A program made the position numbers and the translations under genes. 64,000 nt of DNA. Origin: an uncultured Christensenella sp. Its GTDB lineage: Bacteria > Bacillota > Clostridia > Christensenellales > CAG-917. Each line of letters starts with the position of its first letter. Within the stretch, counting starts at the first letter, position 1. The stretch lies in contig CAJTNO010000002.1 in assembly GCA_910577815.1 (NCBI GenBank), positions 124,001-188,000 on the forward strand, given 5' to 3'. Shown in pieces: positions 8,022 to 17,266 of the stretch. Below the pieces are notes generated by a model, which worked only from the letters and a program-made list of their open reading frames with translations, was not told the origin of the DNA and made no database searches.

Positions 8022-9781
8022 ATACTGCACCTCCCGAAGCGGTTTGCGCCGCAGGCGTTGCAGCCGTCGCGACAGTTTTTGGTGGTAATCCCAGCGTATC
8101 CCATATCCCGTTCTCTGCGCAGATATTTTTTAGATACTCCCGTATCGATGAAGTCCCAGGGCAGAACCTCGTCCGCTCCGCGTTCTCTTATATACTCGTC
8201 TACGCTCAGACCGCAATCGCTGAACGCTTGCTTCCAGATGTCCCAATTAAAGCTCTCCGTCCAGGCGTCGAATTTTGCGCCGAGCTCGTATGCGCGTATC
8301 AAAAGCGCGCTCTGCCGTCTGTCTCCGCGCGCGAGCGACGCCTCGAGCACCGAGGTTTCCGCGCCGTGCCAGGAAAAGCTTACGCCCTTTATCTCTCTTA
8401 ACAGTCCTCTAAGATACTGCTGACGGCGCAGCATTTCGTCAAAGCTAATCTGTGCTTCCCACTGAAACGGAGTGCAGGGCTTCGGAATGAATACGGCGCA
8501 GCTCACCGAGATATTAAGACCGCGCTTGCGGCGTTTAAGATAATACAAGTTCTTCAGTTTTTTGCATATTTCCGCAATGCCCGCTATATCCTCGTCCGTT
8601 TCCGTTGGCAGACCGAGCATAAAGTACAGCTTTATACTCTCATAACCCACCTCAAACGCCTCCGCAAGATTTTCTATCTCCTCGTCGGTTACATTCTTGT
8701 TTATCACGTTGCGCAGTCTTTGCGTTCCCGCCTCGGGAGCAAATGTGAGCGAGCTTCTGCGCGACTGTCTTACCATATCCGATTTAAACGAGCTTATACG
8801 CAGGCTCGGCAAGGCAAGATTTATATGCTTTTCGTTGCAAAACGGAACAAGAAGCTCCTCAAGCCTTTGCAGCTCGGAGTAATCGCCCGTAGACAGCGAG
8901 CATAGCGACATTTCCGAAAAGCCTGCGCTGTCTATCATATCCTTGCCTATATCTGCAAGGCTCTCCGCGCTGCGCTCGCGAATGGGACGGTACCAAAATC
9001 CAGCCTGACAAAATCTGCATCCGCTGCCGCATCCTCTGTATAGCTCGAGCACGGCTCTGTCGTGTACCGTCTCGATATTAGGCACAAGCGGACGCCGTGG
9101 GAACGGCGCGTTTTCAAAATCGCGTACGACCGCCTTTTTAACCGTTTCGCCGTCCTTTTTGAGCGAAGGCACGTACGCGCCCTCTATATTCTTTATATTT
9201 GCCAAAATCTCCGCTTTTGAAAGCCCCTTTTCTCTGCCGTCGGCAACGGCGCGCAAAATAGCGATATCCGCCTCCTCTCCCTCGCCGCAAACTATAACGT
9301 CAAAAAAATCCGCAAACGGCTCGGGATTTACGCTGCACGGACCGCCCGCAAGCAGTATCGGATAATCCTCCCCCCTGTCCTTCGCAAGAAAAGGAATGCC
9401 CGCCAAATCGAGCATATAAAGCACATTGGTATAAAGCAATTCAAAGCCTATCGAAAATCCGAGAACGGTAAAATCCTTGAGCGGTTTTTTTGTTTCGATT
9501 GAAAGCAACGGAATATTTTCCGCTCTCAGCCTGTCCGCCAAATCCTGCGCGGGAGCAAAGCATCTCTCGGCAACAAAATCCTTATCCGCATTTATTATAT
9601 CGTAGAGAATCTGTACGCCGAGATTGCTCATCCCTATCTCGTACAGCTCGGGAAAACAAAAGCACATATCCGCCTTGCGCGGTTTATCCATATCGGGAGT
9701 ATTCCACTCTCCGCCGCTGTAGCGCGCGGGCTTTTCAACCTCCGCAAGCAGCTTAAAAAATCTATCCTTAAAACTTTCCAT
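8015..9781 (-). CDS. TIGR03960 B12-binding-like / radical SAM protein
   Basis: 588 residues. An N-terminal cobalamin-binding-like Rossmann region (about 30-190, with LLAGGPCSVNPEPFADFFD and VCGEGEEAD) is followed by a radical SAM domain with C-x3-C-x2-C (CGSGCRFC) near 250-257 and PEAGTQRLRNVINK further on. A Cys-rich tail (CRDGCNACGANRFGRCSIC, last 20 residues) could bind metal. It resembles methylthiotransferase/B12-radical SAM enzymes in layout; substrate unknown. Its coupling with DUF2344 and RNase G suggests an RNA-linked role, which is inference. Confidence 0.92.
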   Translation of the reverse strand: MESFKDRFFKLLAEVEKPARYSGGEWNTPDMDKPRKADMCFCFPELYEIGMSNLGVQILYDIINADKDFVAERCFAPAQDLADRLRAENIPLLSIETKKPLKDFTVLGFSIGFELLYTNVLYMLDLAGIPFLAKDRGEDYPILLAGGPCSVNPEPFADFFDVIVCGEGEEADIAILRAVADGREKGLSKAEILANIKNIEGAYVPSLKKDGETVKKAVVRDFENAPFPRRPLVPNIETVHDRAVLELYRGCGSGCRFCQAGFWYRPIRERSAESLADIGKDMIDSAGFSEMSLCSLSTGDYSELQRLEELLVPFCNEKHINLALPSLRISSFKSDMVRQSRRSSLTFAPEAGTQRLRNVINKNVTDEEIENLAEAFEVGYESIKLYFMLGLPTETDEDIAGIAEICKKLKNLYYLKRRKRGLNISVSCAVFIPKPCTPFQWEAQISFDEMLRRQQYLRGLLREIKGVSFSWHGAETSVLEASLARGDRRQSALLIRAYELGAKFDAWTESFNWDIWKQAFSDCGLSVDEYIRERGADEVLPWDFIDTGVSKKYLRRERDMGYAGITTKNCRDGCNACGANRFGRCSIC

Positions 9782-9790
9782 ACAGTATCG

Positions 9791-10735
9791 TCACATACAC
9801 AGCGCGGCTGCTCCGATTATACCCGCGTCGTTTTTGAGGGTTGCGGCAACCACCTTTATCTTAGGCGCGTATTGCGCTCCGTAAGCCTCTTTTGACACCA
9901 TTCTCTGCAACGGCTTTATAAGTCTGTCGCCCGCGTTGGAAACTCCTCCGCCTATTATTATGACCTCGGGGAAAAAGATATTTGCAAACACAACAAGCCC
10001 TTGTCCGACATACTTAATATATTTCTTTAACGTCGCAATAGCGGTTTTATCACCCTGCTCCGCACATATAAACACCGTTTTTCCGTCTATTCCGTTTTCT
10101 TCGGCATATTTAGCGAGCAGGCTTTCGGGATGCTTGATACAGGCGGCTTTAACCTGACTTATAAGCGCCGTAGCCGAAGCGTACGCCTCGTAATGTCCTC
10201 TTTTTCCGCAGCCGCAAACGGCTCCGCCCATATTTATCTGTATGTGTCCGCCCTCTGCTCCCGCGGACTTATTGCCCGTCAAAAGCTTTCCGTCCACTAT
10301 TATACCCGTGCCTACTCCTGTGCCGAGGGTGACAAGCACGCTGTTTTTTGCACCGTTGCCCGCTCCGAACAGGGTTTCGCCGAGCGCGGCGCAATTTGCG
10401 TCGTTGCTTACGCGCACGTTTTCAATTCCCGTAAGACCGCGCATAATGCCTACCATATCCGTGTTTCTGAAATTTATGTTACAGCTGTATCTTACTACGC
10501 CCTCGCCGTCGTTTACCGAGCCGGGACAGCCGATGCCAAGCCCGCATATTTCCGATTTGTCCGTTCCGCTTTCGCGCAGAACTTCGTCAATTAAAGCGGC
10601 AATATCCTTAAGTATAACAACGTCCTCGACTTCCGTCCTTATAGGCGCGGATTTTTTGAATAACAGTCTTCCGTCGCTCTCTGCTATTCCGCACTTTACG
10701 CTCATTCCGCCGATATCGACGCCAACGTATTTCAT
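9791..10735 (-). CDS. ROK family sugar kinase (glucokinase-like)
   Basis: 314 residues from ATG 10735 (AAGGAAG upstream); a 66-residue upstream extension of the reading frame covers the promoter and is not coding. ATP site DIGGMSVKCGIAESDG at the N-terminus, catalytic Asp in NDANCAALGE, GTGVGTGIIVDG, and the ROK zinc motif CGCGKRGHYEAYAS. In the motif CxCGxxGCxE the third Cys is His here, which could still bind zinc. It phosphorylates a hexose, probably glucose. It heads the operon with the radical SAM pair and rng. Confidence 0.88.
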   Translation of the reverse strand: MKYVGVDIGGMSVKCGIAESDGRLLFKKSAPIRTEVEDVVILKDIAALIDEVLRESGTDKSEICGLGIGCPGSVNDGEGVVRYSCNINFRNTDMVGIMRGLTGIENVRVSNDANCAALGETLFGAGNGAKNSVLVTLGTGVGTGIIVDGKLLTGNKSAGAEGGHIQINMGGAVCGCGKRGHYEAYASATALISQVKAACIKHPESLLAKYAEENGIDGKTVFICAEQGDKTAIATLKKYIKYVGQGLVVFANIFFPEVIIIGGGVSNAGDRLIKPLQRMVSKEAYGAQYAPKIKVVAATLKNDAGIIGAAALCM

Positions 10736-10766
10736 TGCCCTGTCTTCCTTATAAATAGTACTGAAT

Positions 10767-10795
10767 ATTTTATAACATATAAAAGGAATTGTCAA
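10767..10795 (-). promoter_or_regulatory. Promoter of the ROK-radical SAM-rng operon
   Basis: Minus strand consensus -35 TTGACA (10790-10795), 17 bp spacer, -10 TAAAAT (10767-10772). The -10 ends 31 nt before the ROK kinase ATG. Confidence 0.8.
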
Positions 10796-10885
10796 CAAAA
10801 GCGCCGACAGGCATATTCCCCTTAAAGCTGTAAAATCAGCTGTAATTTTAATTAAATCATTTAACGGATTTGAATTGATTGGTTT

Positions 10886-10915
10886 AAAAGCAACGGACAA
10901 AAGTCCGTTGCTTTT
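10886..10915. terminator. Strong bidirectional terminator after the giant helicase gene
   Basis: 13-bp perfect stem 10886-10898 / 10903-10915 with an AAAA loop and T tracts on both sides. It ends the 2058-codon gene and isolates it from the ROK operon. Confidence 0.9.
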
Positions 10916-10973
10916 TAGGTTAAATAGTTGCAATATTTAAATATAGCTTATCGCACGTTTAAAGTTGATATTA

Positions 10974-13900
10974 TCAAAGCTCTCCTTTAAGCGCTATTCT
11001 CCCGTCGTCCGTGACAATCAAGTCGCCTTTGGATTTATAATACTGCAACGCATCTTCAATCGCCTCGGAAACTTTGCTTCTGACCGCCTTATAACCAAAG
11101 CACTCGGCAACGCAGGATTTAAGCTCGTCTACGGATATTGCTCCGTGATTTGTCAAAGCCTCTTTAATAGCCACGAAAATTTCCTCTTTGGGAACGTCGT
11201 CCATTTCCCGGGGCTTTGCGCCGCCCACGCGATAATACTCGAGCGCAGGTCCTTGTCCGTTCATCCAGAAGAACAGCTTTGTTTCCTTAAAATTAGCGTT
11301 TCTTCTTGCTCCGATACGCTTTAAGGCCGAGATAACCGTTTGCTGAACACGGCTTCCCGCTCGGCTTAAGCCAACGGCATTGGCAAAACGGTTATATAAA
11401 ACTTCTTCGGAAATAGGCGCTTCAAGCTCCAAAATGCGCTTAACTATTTCTGCGCATTCCGCGGCGTAACGGTAATCGGACAAATTAGCTACGTTATGAA
11501 CACTGTCATACACCTCATATTGCTTGGAATAATTTACTCTCTCCGCCTCTTTTGTTTCAAACCGTATATCTATTGGCTCGGATTTATCCTCATCCGCCGC
11601 ATAAGCGTCGGGATTGGCTTTTATATCCTCTATGTTTTTTACTATTTCGTCTATAACCTTATTCGGATTGTCGTAGTAATCAAACGACCATACGCGCATT
11701 ATATTCCAGCCGAGTCCCTTGAGCACAGAGGGCTGAACCACGTTTCTGTCGCGCGAGGTCGAAGCATTTTCATAGGAATAGCTGTCGCATACGATGCCGA
11801 GCAAATACCTGTTTTCGTTTTGAGAATCCACTACTCCGACGTCCACCCTGAACGAGGATTTTCCCACATTGGTTTTTACGTTATAACCTCTTTGTCTTAA
11901 GCCCTCGGCAATATGCGCCTCGATACCTACGTTAAACTCGGCGGCATTTATATTTTCAATGGCAAGCGAATCCGCGCCGTATTTTGCATAGCGCAAAAAC
12001 GAATACAAATCCTGTGCGCCGCGAGAATCCGTTTTCATTGCGGATAACAGCTCCGGCTCGAAGGAGGCAAACACTATCATTTCATATCTCGCTCTGCTGA
12101 CGGCGACGTTAAGTCGCTTTTCACCGCCCGCATTGTTGATAGGACCGAAGCGATAGTACATTTTGCCCTCTTTATCCGGACCGTAGCAAACGCTGAACAG
12201 AATAACGTCGCGCTCGTCGCCCTGAATATTCTCAAGATTTTTTACGATAATCGGCTCGGGATTTTCGGCGTTTATAAGCTCGAGGTCCTTATGCTCTGCA
12301 AAGAAATCCTGCAATAAGTCCTCCACGACCTCCTGCTGTACAGATGAGAAGGTCACAACGCCTATACTCTTTTTTCTGAGCTCGGGCGAGCTTAGCCTTC
12401 TGCCTATTTCCGCCACTATAGCCTTAGCCTCTTTTTCGTTTGTGGCTTTAGTTCCTCCGTAAACGCCGTCCACTTTACGGAAGGATACCTTTGATATCAT
12501 ATCGTTCGGTGACGGGAACGTCGTAAGCTTATTCTGATAGAACTTAGCGTTGGAAAAGCGGATAAGCGATTCGTGCCTGCTGCGGTAGTGCCACAGCAAT
12601 GAACGCGCCGGCATTCCGATAACGTCGCAGTCGTCAAGGATACTCTGCTGGTCGCCTAAGTCTACGTATTCCTCATCCGAGCCCTTGCTCTTAAAGAATG
12701 CGGTAGGCGGCATCTGCTTGGAATCGCCCACTACTATCAAGCTGTTGCCTCTCGAAATTGCGCCGACGGCTTCGCTTGTAGGCATCTGCGAGGCTTCGTC
12801 GAATATGACTATATCGAATTTGGGCATATCCGGACTCAGATACTGCGCGCAGGATATCGGCGACATTAAAAATACGGGGAAAAGCTTTGTCAAAATATGC
12901 TGAGTTTCCTCAAACAGATGTCTTATGGATTTGCCTCTGCACTTATTTTTTACCGCCCTGTTGAGTTTGCCCTGCTCGCTTGAGATAGGCGACTTATCGT
13001 TTATCAGAGGAGTATGCGCCGATACTTTCGCCGCGGTTTCCTTTATTATGTTAAGCGAAAATCTGTCGATAAGGTTTTTATATGTTTCCATATGCTGTCT
13101 AAGCTCGACAGAGTTGAACGAGCCGCTCTCGTCGCCGACAATGAGTTTTGCAAGTATGTATTCGTAAACGGATTTGCAATAAATATCCGCTAAACGCGAA
13201 ATGTCCGAAAGCGTAAGCTTATCCGCGGCTTCTATTACAAAGCCGAGACCGTTTTCCATACATTCGTTTCTTACCGACAAATACGCGCACCAGACGGATA
13301 AGCGGTCTATATTCTTACACCATAAATCCAGCAAATCAACAAGATTTCCGTAATCTATGCCGTATTTTCCGCACAGCGAATAGTCAAACTTAAATTCCTT
13401 TTCAAAGGCTTCCTCGAGCTCCTTTAGCTTTTCGTAAGCGGTGATAAGCTCAACCCTGTTCATCAAGGAGTATTCCTGCGTTTTTTGTATTATGGCACGC
13501 AGCTCCTTTACGCCAAGCACTTTGGCATACTCCGTCTGAAGCTCGAATGCGTCCTTAATGCGCTTATCGGCTTCTCTGAAATTAAACCTCCTTATGCTCT
13601 GCCCGTCAAGCTCGCTAAGAACGTTTTTGTTGAACACGAATTTATAGCGCTCGCATAACTGAAGCAAGCTCTTTTCCTTGTCCTTAAGCTGCGTTAGTTT
13701 ATGATACAAATCGGGCAAATCCGCTTCCTTAACGTATTTAGGTACTTTCGCATACTGCCGCGCGTTGGCTATCAGCTTGCGCGTTTTTATAGCCTTTGCT
13801 ATGAAAAACGCCTTTCTGCTGCCCTTGTAAGCATCCTCGTCGGTCTTAAAATCATAATCGAAAACGCTATCGTTGTATTTATCCGCAAGCGACTCCGCAA

Positions 13901-16900
13901 TATCTTGATACTCTATGCCCTCGGTAAGCAGTGATAAAAACCTGTTATCCTCGCACAAGGTAGTGCCAACAACGGCGGGTATTGCCGACATCAACGTATC
14001 CTTTTTAAGCGCGCCGCATAAAGCGGACGCTCTTTCTCTCGATAAATCCGCGTCTAATTCATTTGCTTGCGTAAATCTCTTATATTCCTGTAAAAATTCG
14101 GTTATAGCCGCTCTGTAAAGCGCGGATTGCTTGAGCAGTCTGCTTTTGCTTATGCCGGGAATATAATTGGATTCTCCGTACAGCACGAACGGATTATCTT
14201 TAATTCCGTTGGCTTCGAGCAATGAATCGGACAGTCTGTTTAGTAAGCTCTCGGCTTTCTCAAAGCTTTCGCCGTCCAACGATTTAAGATAATTGTCGGG
14301 AACCTCCAACGCTTTGACGTCGTCCGCTATCCTGAGATAGTTTACAAACGCGTCGTAAAAGGATATAAAATAATCGTTTTTCCTGTGCAGAAGATTTATG
14401 ACTCTGTTCAGCTCTACCCGCTCCGCTTTCAGCTCCTCGGATATCTTTTCGAATTCCTCCGTGTTGTCCGTAATCACTCCGAGCGATATTCGCCTTTCAA
14501 ACTGCTCCATTATGCTCGCCTTATCGGACTTTACGGAGTGCGCCTCCAATGCGAACATATCGAGCGAAAGCTTTTTAAGTCGCTTCTGTACTACCTCCAA
14601 TGCCGCCATTTTTTCGGCGACGAATAAAACGGATTTGCCGTGATATATTGCGTTGACAATCATATTCGTGATTGTCTGCGACTTTCCCGTACCCGGAGGT
14701 CCCTGCAAAATAAAGCTCTTTCCGTCGGCGCAGTCCTTTATTGCGCTTATCTGACTCGAATCCGCGCTCAGGGGAATCGCAAGGTCCTTAGGATTGCTCC
14801 TGTCGTCGTCAAACTCATCCGTCAGTCTTTCGGATTCCTCTAAAATGTACCGTCCGTCAATAATGGACTGAATAACCTTATGCTTTGCCAAATCCTCACG
14901 TCTGTATTTGATATCCCGCCACATAACGGCTTTTGAAAAATTAAATACATTCAACGCCGCGGTGCGAATAACCGTCGCTCTCTTTATATTTTTTACCTTC
15001 TCGGCAACGGTGTTGAGTATTTTATCCACATCCGCCTCGCCGTCGAACAGCGGCATAGACAGCAGGTCGTCGAAATTCATTTTGAATTCCTGATGGAAGT
15101 ACTCGAAAATTGAAATGTTTAAAAACGGAGCGTCCTCGCGTCCGACAAGCGAATAGCTCTCCTTGCTGTGACGCTTCAAATCTACGGGGACTAATACTAT
15201 AGGCGAAAACCTCGGCATTTGAGCCTTATCGCTTTCAAACCAGGAAATAAAGCCCAACGCCAGATATAATACGTTCGAACCGCTTTCTTCAAAGGCCCTC
15301 CTGCGTTCGCGGTAGAAAAACTTAAGAGACGCGTTTATCGGAGAGTTTCTTTTTACTACCGACAACGTTCCGCCCTTAAAGGCATCGGAAACCATCTTAT
15401 AATTTTCTTCCGTTGCGGCAGGAAGTTCTAACAGCTCGTATAAGGAAAGGTTTAAATCTGATTGCGCTATCGTATACGACCTGCCCTTTTTCTCAAATGC
15501 CTGATACAGCGCATTCATATCGTAGGACAGTATTTGCAATCCCTTTCCGCGCAGCTTATAATCTATAAGCTGATTGCGCTTGGAAAGGTCCAGCAGCTTC
15601 TTTTCCCAAATATCGAATTTGCCTATATCTGCGTTCTCAAGCTCCAATTTCCCCTTAGTGTAGGAATAGTCCTTTGCGGCAAGTCTTATTTCATTTTGCT
15701 TAATGACGTCGTAATCGACCGCAATTTTTTCTACGTCGTCGAATTTTATAGGCAGAGGCAGATATCCGAGGCTGCGGCAAAGACCTATATCTATCGCCTG
15801 AAAAATTCCGTCGGTTATATGCTGTTGGGTTATAAGTCTACCCGTAGCGCAGGCCTGTTCGAAGGTGGCAGCCTTGCCCGCCGTAAACATTGTGGTTTCT
15901 ATAAGTATCAATTCGTTTTCCGCTTCCGAGTTCATTGTCAAGACGTTTCCCGCGTCCTCGTATACGGAAAGCGGAAAATGCTCGTCGGACAGGAAAACTC
16001 CCGCATAAGCGTGTTCCGATACTCTTACGATAAACGAATTTAACCCCATCGCCTCTGCGCAGGACGCAAACAACACGGCGAGGTCAAGGCAGGTTCCTTG
16101 CTTGCCTGTAAGCACGTCGTGAGGAAGCCTGAGCTTCTGCCCCGCCGTTTCATAGGAGGCGGGCGGAGTCACGTATCCGATACCACGGTCGTGCAACACG
16201 TCATACAGCGCCTTAAGCTGCGCCGCTACGTCGTTTTTATTGTTGGTCTGATAATCGCTGAGGCTGGGCGAGGACGTCTGCTCCTGCAATTTCTTGGCGG
16301 TAAGACGGATAATGTTTTTAACCGCCTCGTCGTTTGGCGTAACAAATAACGCCGCGGTTTCGGGCATCACGTTGCCAAACCAGGTATCATAGCTTAAAAA
16401 CTCTATTTCCGACGTGAACTCAGCAAGAATTTCATCGTCCTTTTCAAGACGGAAATTCAGCTTTCCTATCACTTTTTCGGACAGCCCGAGCAATCGCTCT
16501 ATCCTCGGAGTAACGTCAAATTTGCAAATCGAAACAGGCTCTGCGGGATTTAAAACGGAAATATCTATGTCGGATATTTCGATATAATCGGGAGTCGCGG
16601 TTATTTTTAGTTTTGCGTTTTTTACAGCCTCCGAGCCCGAATTGCTAATAACAACCTCGTTTATAACGGAAAACCTCGTCTGCGACAGCGCAAACGAATA
16701 AAACTCATTGCACCTAACCTTAAGTCCGATATTTTTATTTAAAGTTATTTCTTCAGGCTTATCCGAAAGAACGCTATCAAAATCCACCTCGTTTGATAAG
16801 CTGTGCTCCAAAACGGAACGCTTCTCCTCCGGCGAAAGCGTATAATCGGCAAGTTTTTCAGTCAGCCCTTTTACAATCTTATCCATAAACTCTTGTCCGT

Positions 16901-17150
16901 CGGAATCCGGCATATCGCCGTCAAAAAATTCGGGCGCGATAAGCTTTGCGTATTCGGAATCCGCAAGCGCAGCTATTTCCGATTCCTTCATTAAGGAAGC
17001 TTCGCCAAACGCCAACAATATCAGCGACATATCCAAGTCGCAAATATGCAATTTTTCTTTGTTTTTAACGACCGTCTGCAACAAACTCAAAACGTCGCGC
17101 TCTCGGTTGGAATAAGCAAGTATTTTGCTAAAAACGTCACATAACTTCAT
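10974..17150 (-). CDS. Giant DUF4011 / SF1 helicase / Vsr-like endonuclease-fold / DUF3320 protein (putative anti-phage)
   Basis: 2058 residues in one frame. Layout (approximate): novel N-terminus 1-310; papain/transglutaminase-like segment 320-400 with Cys in GKQGTCLDLAVLF and His in VSEHAYAGVF; DUF4011 about 490-770; split SF1 helicase with Walker A QGPPGTGKSQT near 815, long coiled insert, Walker B IFDEASQMPTS near 1445, GDSKQMPP near 1472, NIQGDERDVILF near 1645 and LNVAVSRAR; a REase_MTES_1575/Vsr-like fold near 1750-1840 (RVDVGVVD, LGIVCDS, VLKGLGWNIMRVWSFD); and a C-terminal DUF3320-like region about 1960-2050. Single-protein DUF4011-helicase-Vsr architectures have been reported as anti-phage systems (named Hhe, from memory). 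Own promoter and terminator, GGGGAG ribosome site, no partner gene. Defence is inference. Confidence 0.88.
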   Translation of the reverse strand: MKLCDVFSKILAYSNRERDVLSLLQTVVKNKEKLHICDLDMSLILLAFGEASLMKESEIAALADSEYAKLIAPEFFDGDMPDSDGQEFMDKIVKGLTEKLADYTLSPEEKRSVLEHSLSNEVDFDSVLSDKPEEITLNKNIGLKVRCNEFYSFALSQTRFSVINEVVISNSGSEAVKNAKLKITATPDYIEISDIDISVLNPAEPVSICKFDVTPRIERLLGLSEKVIGKLNFRLEKDDEILAEFTSEIEFLSYDTWFGNVMPETAALFVTPNDEAVKNIIRLTAKKLQEQTSSPSLSDYQTNNKNDVAAQLKALYDVLHDRGIGYVTPPASYETAGQKLRLPHDVLTGKQGTCLDLAVLFASCAEAMGLNSFIVRVSEHAYAGVFLSDEHFPLSVYEDAGNVLTMNSEAENELILIETTMFTAGKAATFEQACATGRLITQQHITDGIFQAIDIGLCRSLGYLPLPIKFDDVEKIAVDYDVIKQNEIRLAAKDYSYTKGKLELENADIGKFDIWEKKLLDLSKRNQLIDYKLRGKGLQILSYDMNALYQAFEKKGRSYTIAQSDLNLSLYELLELPAATEENYKMVSDAFKGGTLSVVKRNSPINASLKFFYRERRRAFEESGSNVLYLALGFISWFESDKAQMPRFSPIVLVPVDLKRHSKESYSLVGREDAPFLNISIFEYFHQEFKMNFDDLLSMPLFDGEADVDKILNTVAEKVKNIKRATVIRTAALNVFNFSKAVMWRDIKYRREDLAKHKVIQSIIDGRYILEESERLTDEFDDDRSNPKDLAIPLSADSSQISAIKDCADGKSFILQGPPGTGKSQTITNMIVNAIYHGKSVLFVAEKMAALEVVQKRLKKLSLDMFALEAHSVKSDKASIMEQFERRISLGVITDNTEEFEKISEELKAERVELNRVINLLHRKNDYFISFYDAFVNYLRIADDVKALEVPDNYLKSLDGESFEKAESLLNRLSDSLLEANGIKDNPFVLYGESNYIPGISKSRLLKQSALYRAAITEFLQEYKRFTQANELDADLSRERASALCGALKKDTLMSAIPAVVGTTLCEDNRFLSLLTEGIEYQDIAESLADKYNDSVFDYDFKTDEDAYKGSRKAFFIAKAIKTRKLIANARQYAKVPKYVKEADLPDLYHKLTQLKDKEKSLLQLCERYKFVFNKNVLSELDGQSIRRFNFREADKRIKDAFELQTEYAKVLGVKELRAIIQKTQEYSLMNRVELITAYEKLKELEEAFEKEFKFDYSLCGKYGIDYGNLVDLLDLWCKNIDRLSVWCAYLSVRNECMENGLGFVIEAADKLTLSDISRLADIYCKSVYEYILAKLIVGDESGSFNSVELRQHMETYKNLIDRFSLNIIKETAAKVSAHTPLINDKSPISSEQGKLNRAVKNKCRGKSIRHLFEETQHILTKLFPVFLMSPISCAQYLSPDMPKFDIVIFDEASQMPTSEAVGAISRGNSLIVVGDSKQMPPTAFFKSKGSDEEYVDLGDQQSILDDCDVIGMPARSLLWHYRSRHESLIRFSNAKFYQNKLTTFPSPNDMISKVSFRKVDGVYGGTKATNEKEAKAIVAEIGRRLSSPELRKKSIGVVTFSSVQQEVVEDLLQDFFAEHKDLELINAENPEPIIVKNLENIQGDERDVILFSVCYGPDKEGKMYYRFGPINNAGGEKRLNVAVSRARYEMIVFASFEPELLSAMKTDSRGAQDLYSFLRYAKYGADSLAIENINAAEFNVGIEAHIAEGLRQRGYNVKTNVGKSSFRVDVGVVDSQNENRYLLGIVCDSYSYENASTSRDRNVVQPSVLKGLGWNIMRVWSFDYYDNPNKVIDEIVKNIEDIKANPDAYAADEDKSEPIDIRFETKEAERVNYSKQYEVYDSVHNVANLSDYRYAAECAEIVKRILELEAPISEEVLYNRFANAVGLSRAGSRVQQTVISALKRIGARRNANFKETKLFFWMNGQGPALEYYRVGGAKPREMDDVPKEEIFVAIKEALTNHGAISVDELKSCVAECFGYKAVRSKVSEAIEDALQYYKSKGDLIVTDDGRIALKGEL

Positions 17151-17213
17151 CGCCGGTATCTCCCCAATGTTTTTTATCGTTTAAAAGCAAATAAATATCA
17201 TCTTAAGTAAATT

Positions 17214-17242
17214 TATATACAGTATATCAAAAGCTACGTCAA
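17214..17242 (-). promoter_or_regulatory. Promoter of the giant helicase gene
   Basis: Minus strand -35 TTGACG (17237-17242), 17 bp spacer, -10 TATATA (17214-17219), about 63 nt before ATG 17150. It makes this gene a monocistronic unit. Confidence 0.65.
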
Positions 17243-17266
17243 ATTACAATTTAAAATTTATGTATA

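Noticed and set aside
10736..10933. N-terminal extension of the ROK kinase frame
   Set aside because: It covers the TTGACA-17-TAAAAT promoter and terminator, and the kinase fold begins at ATG 10735.
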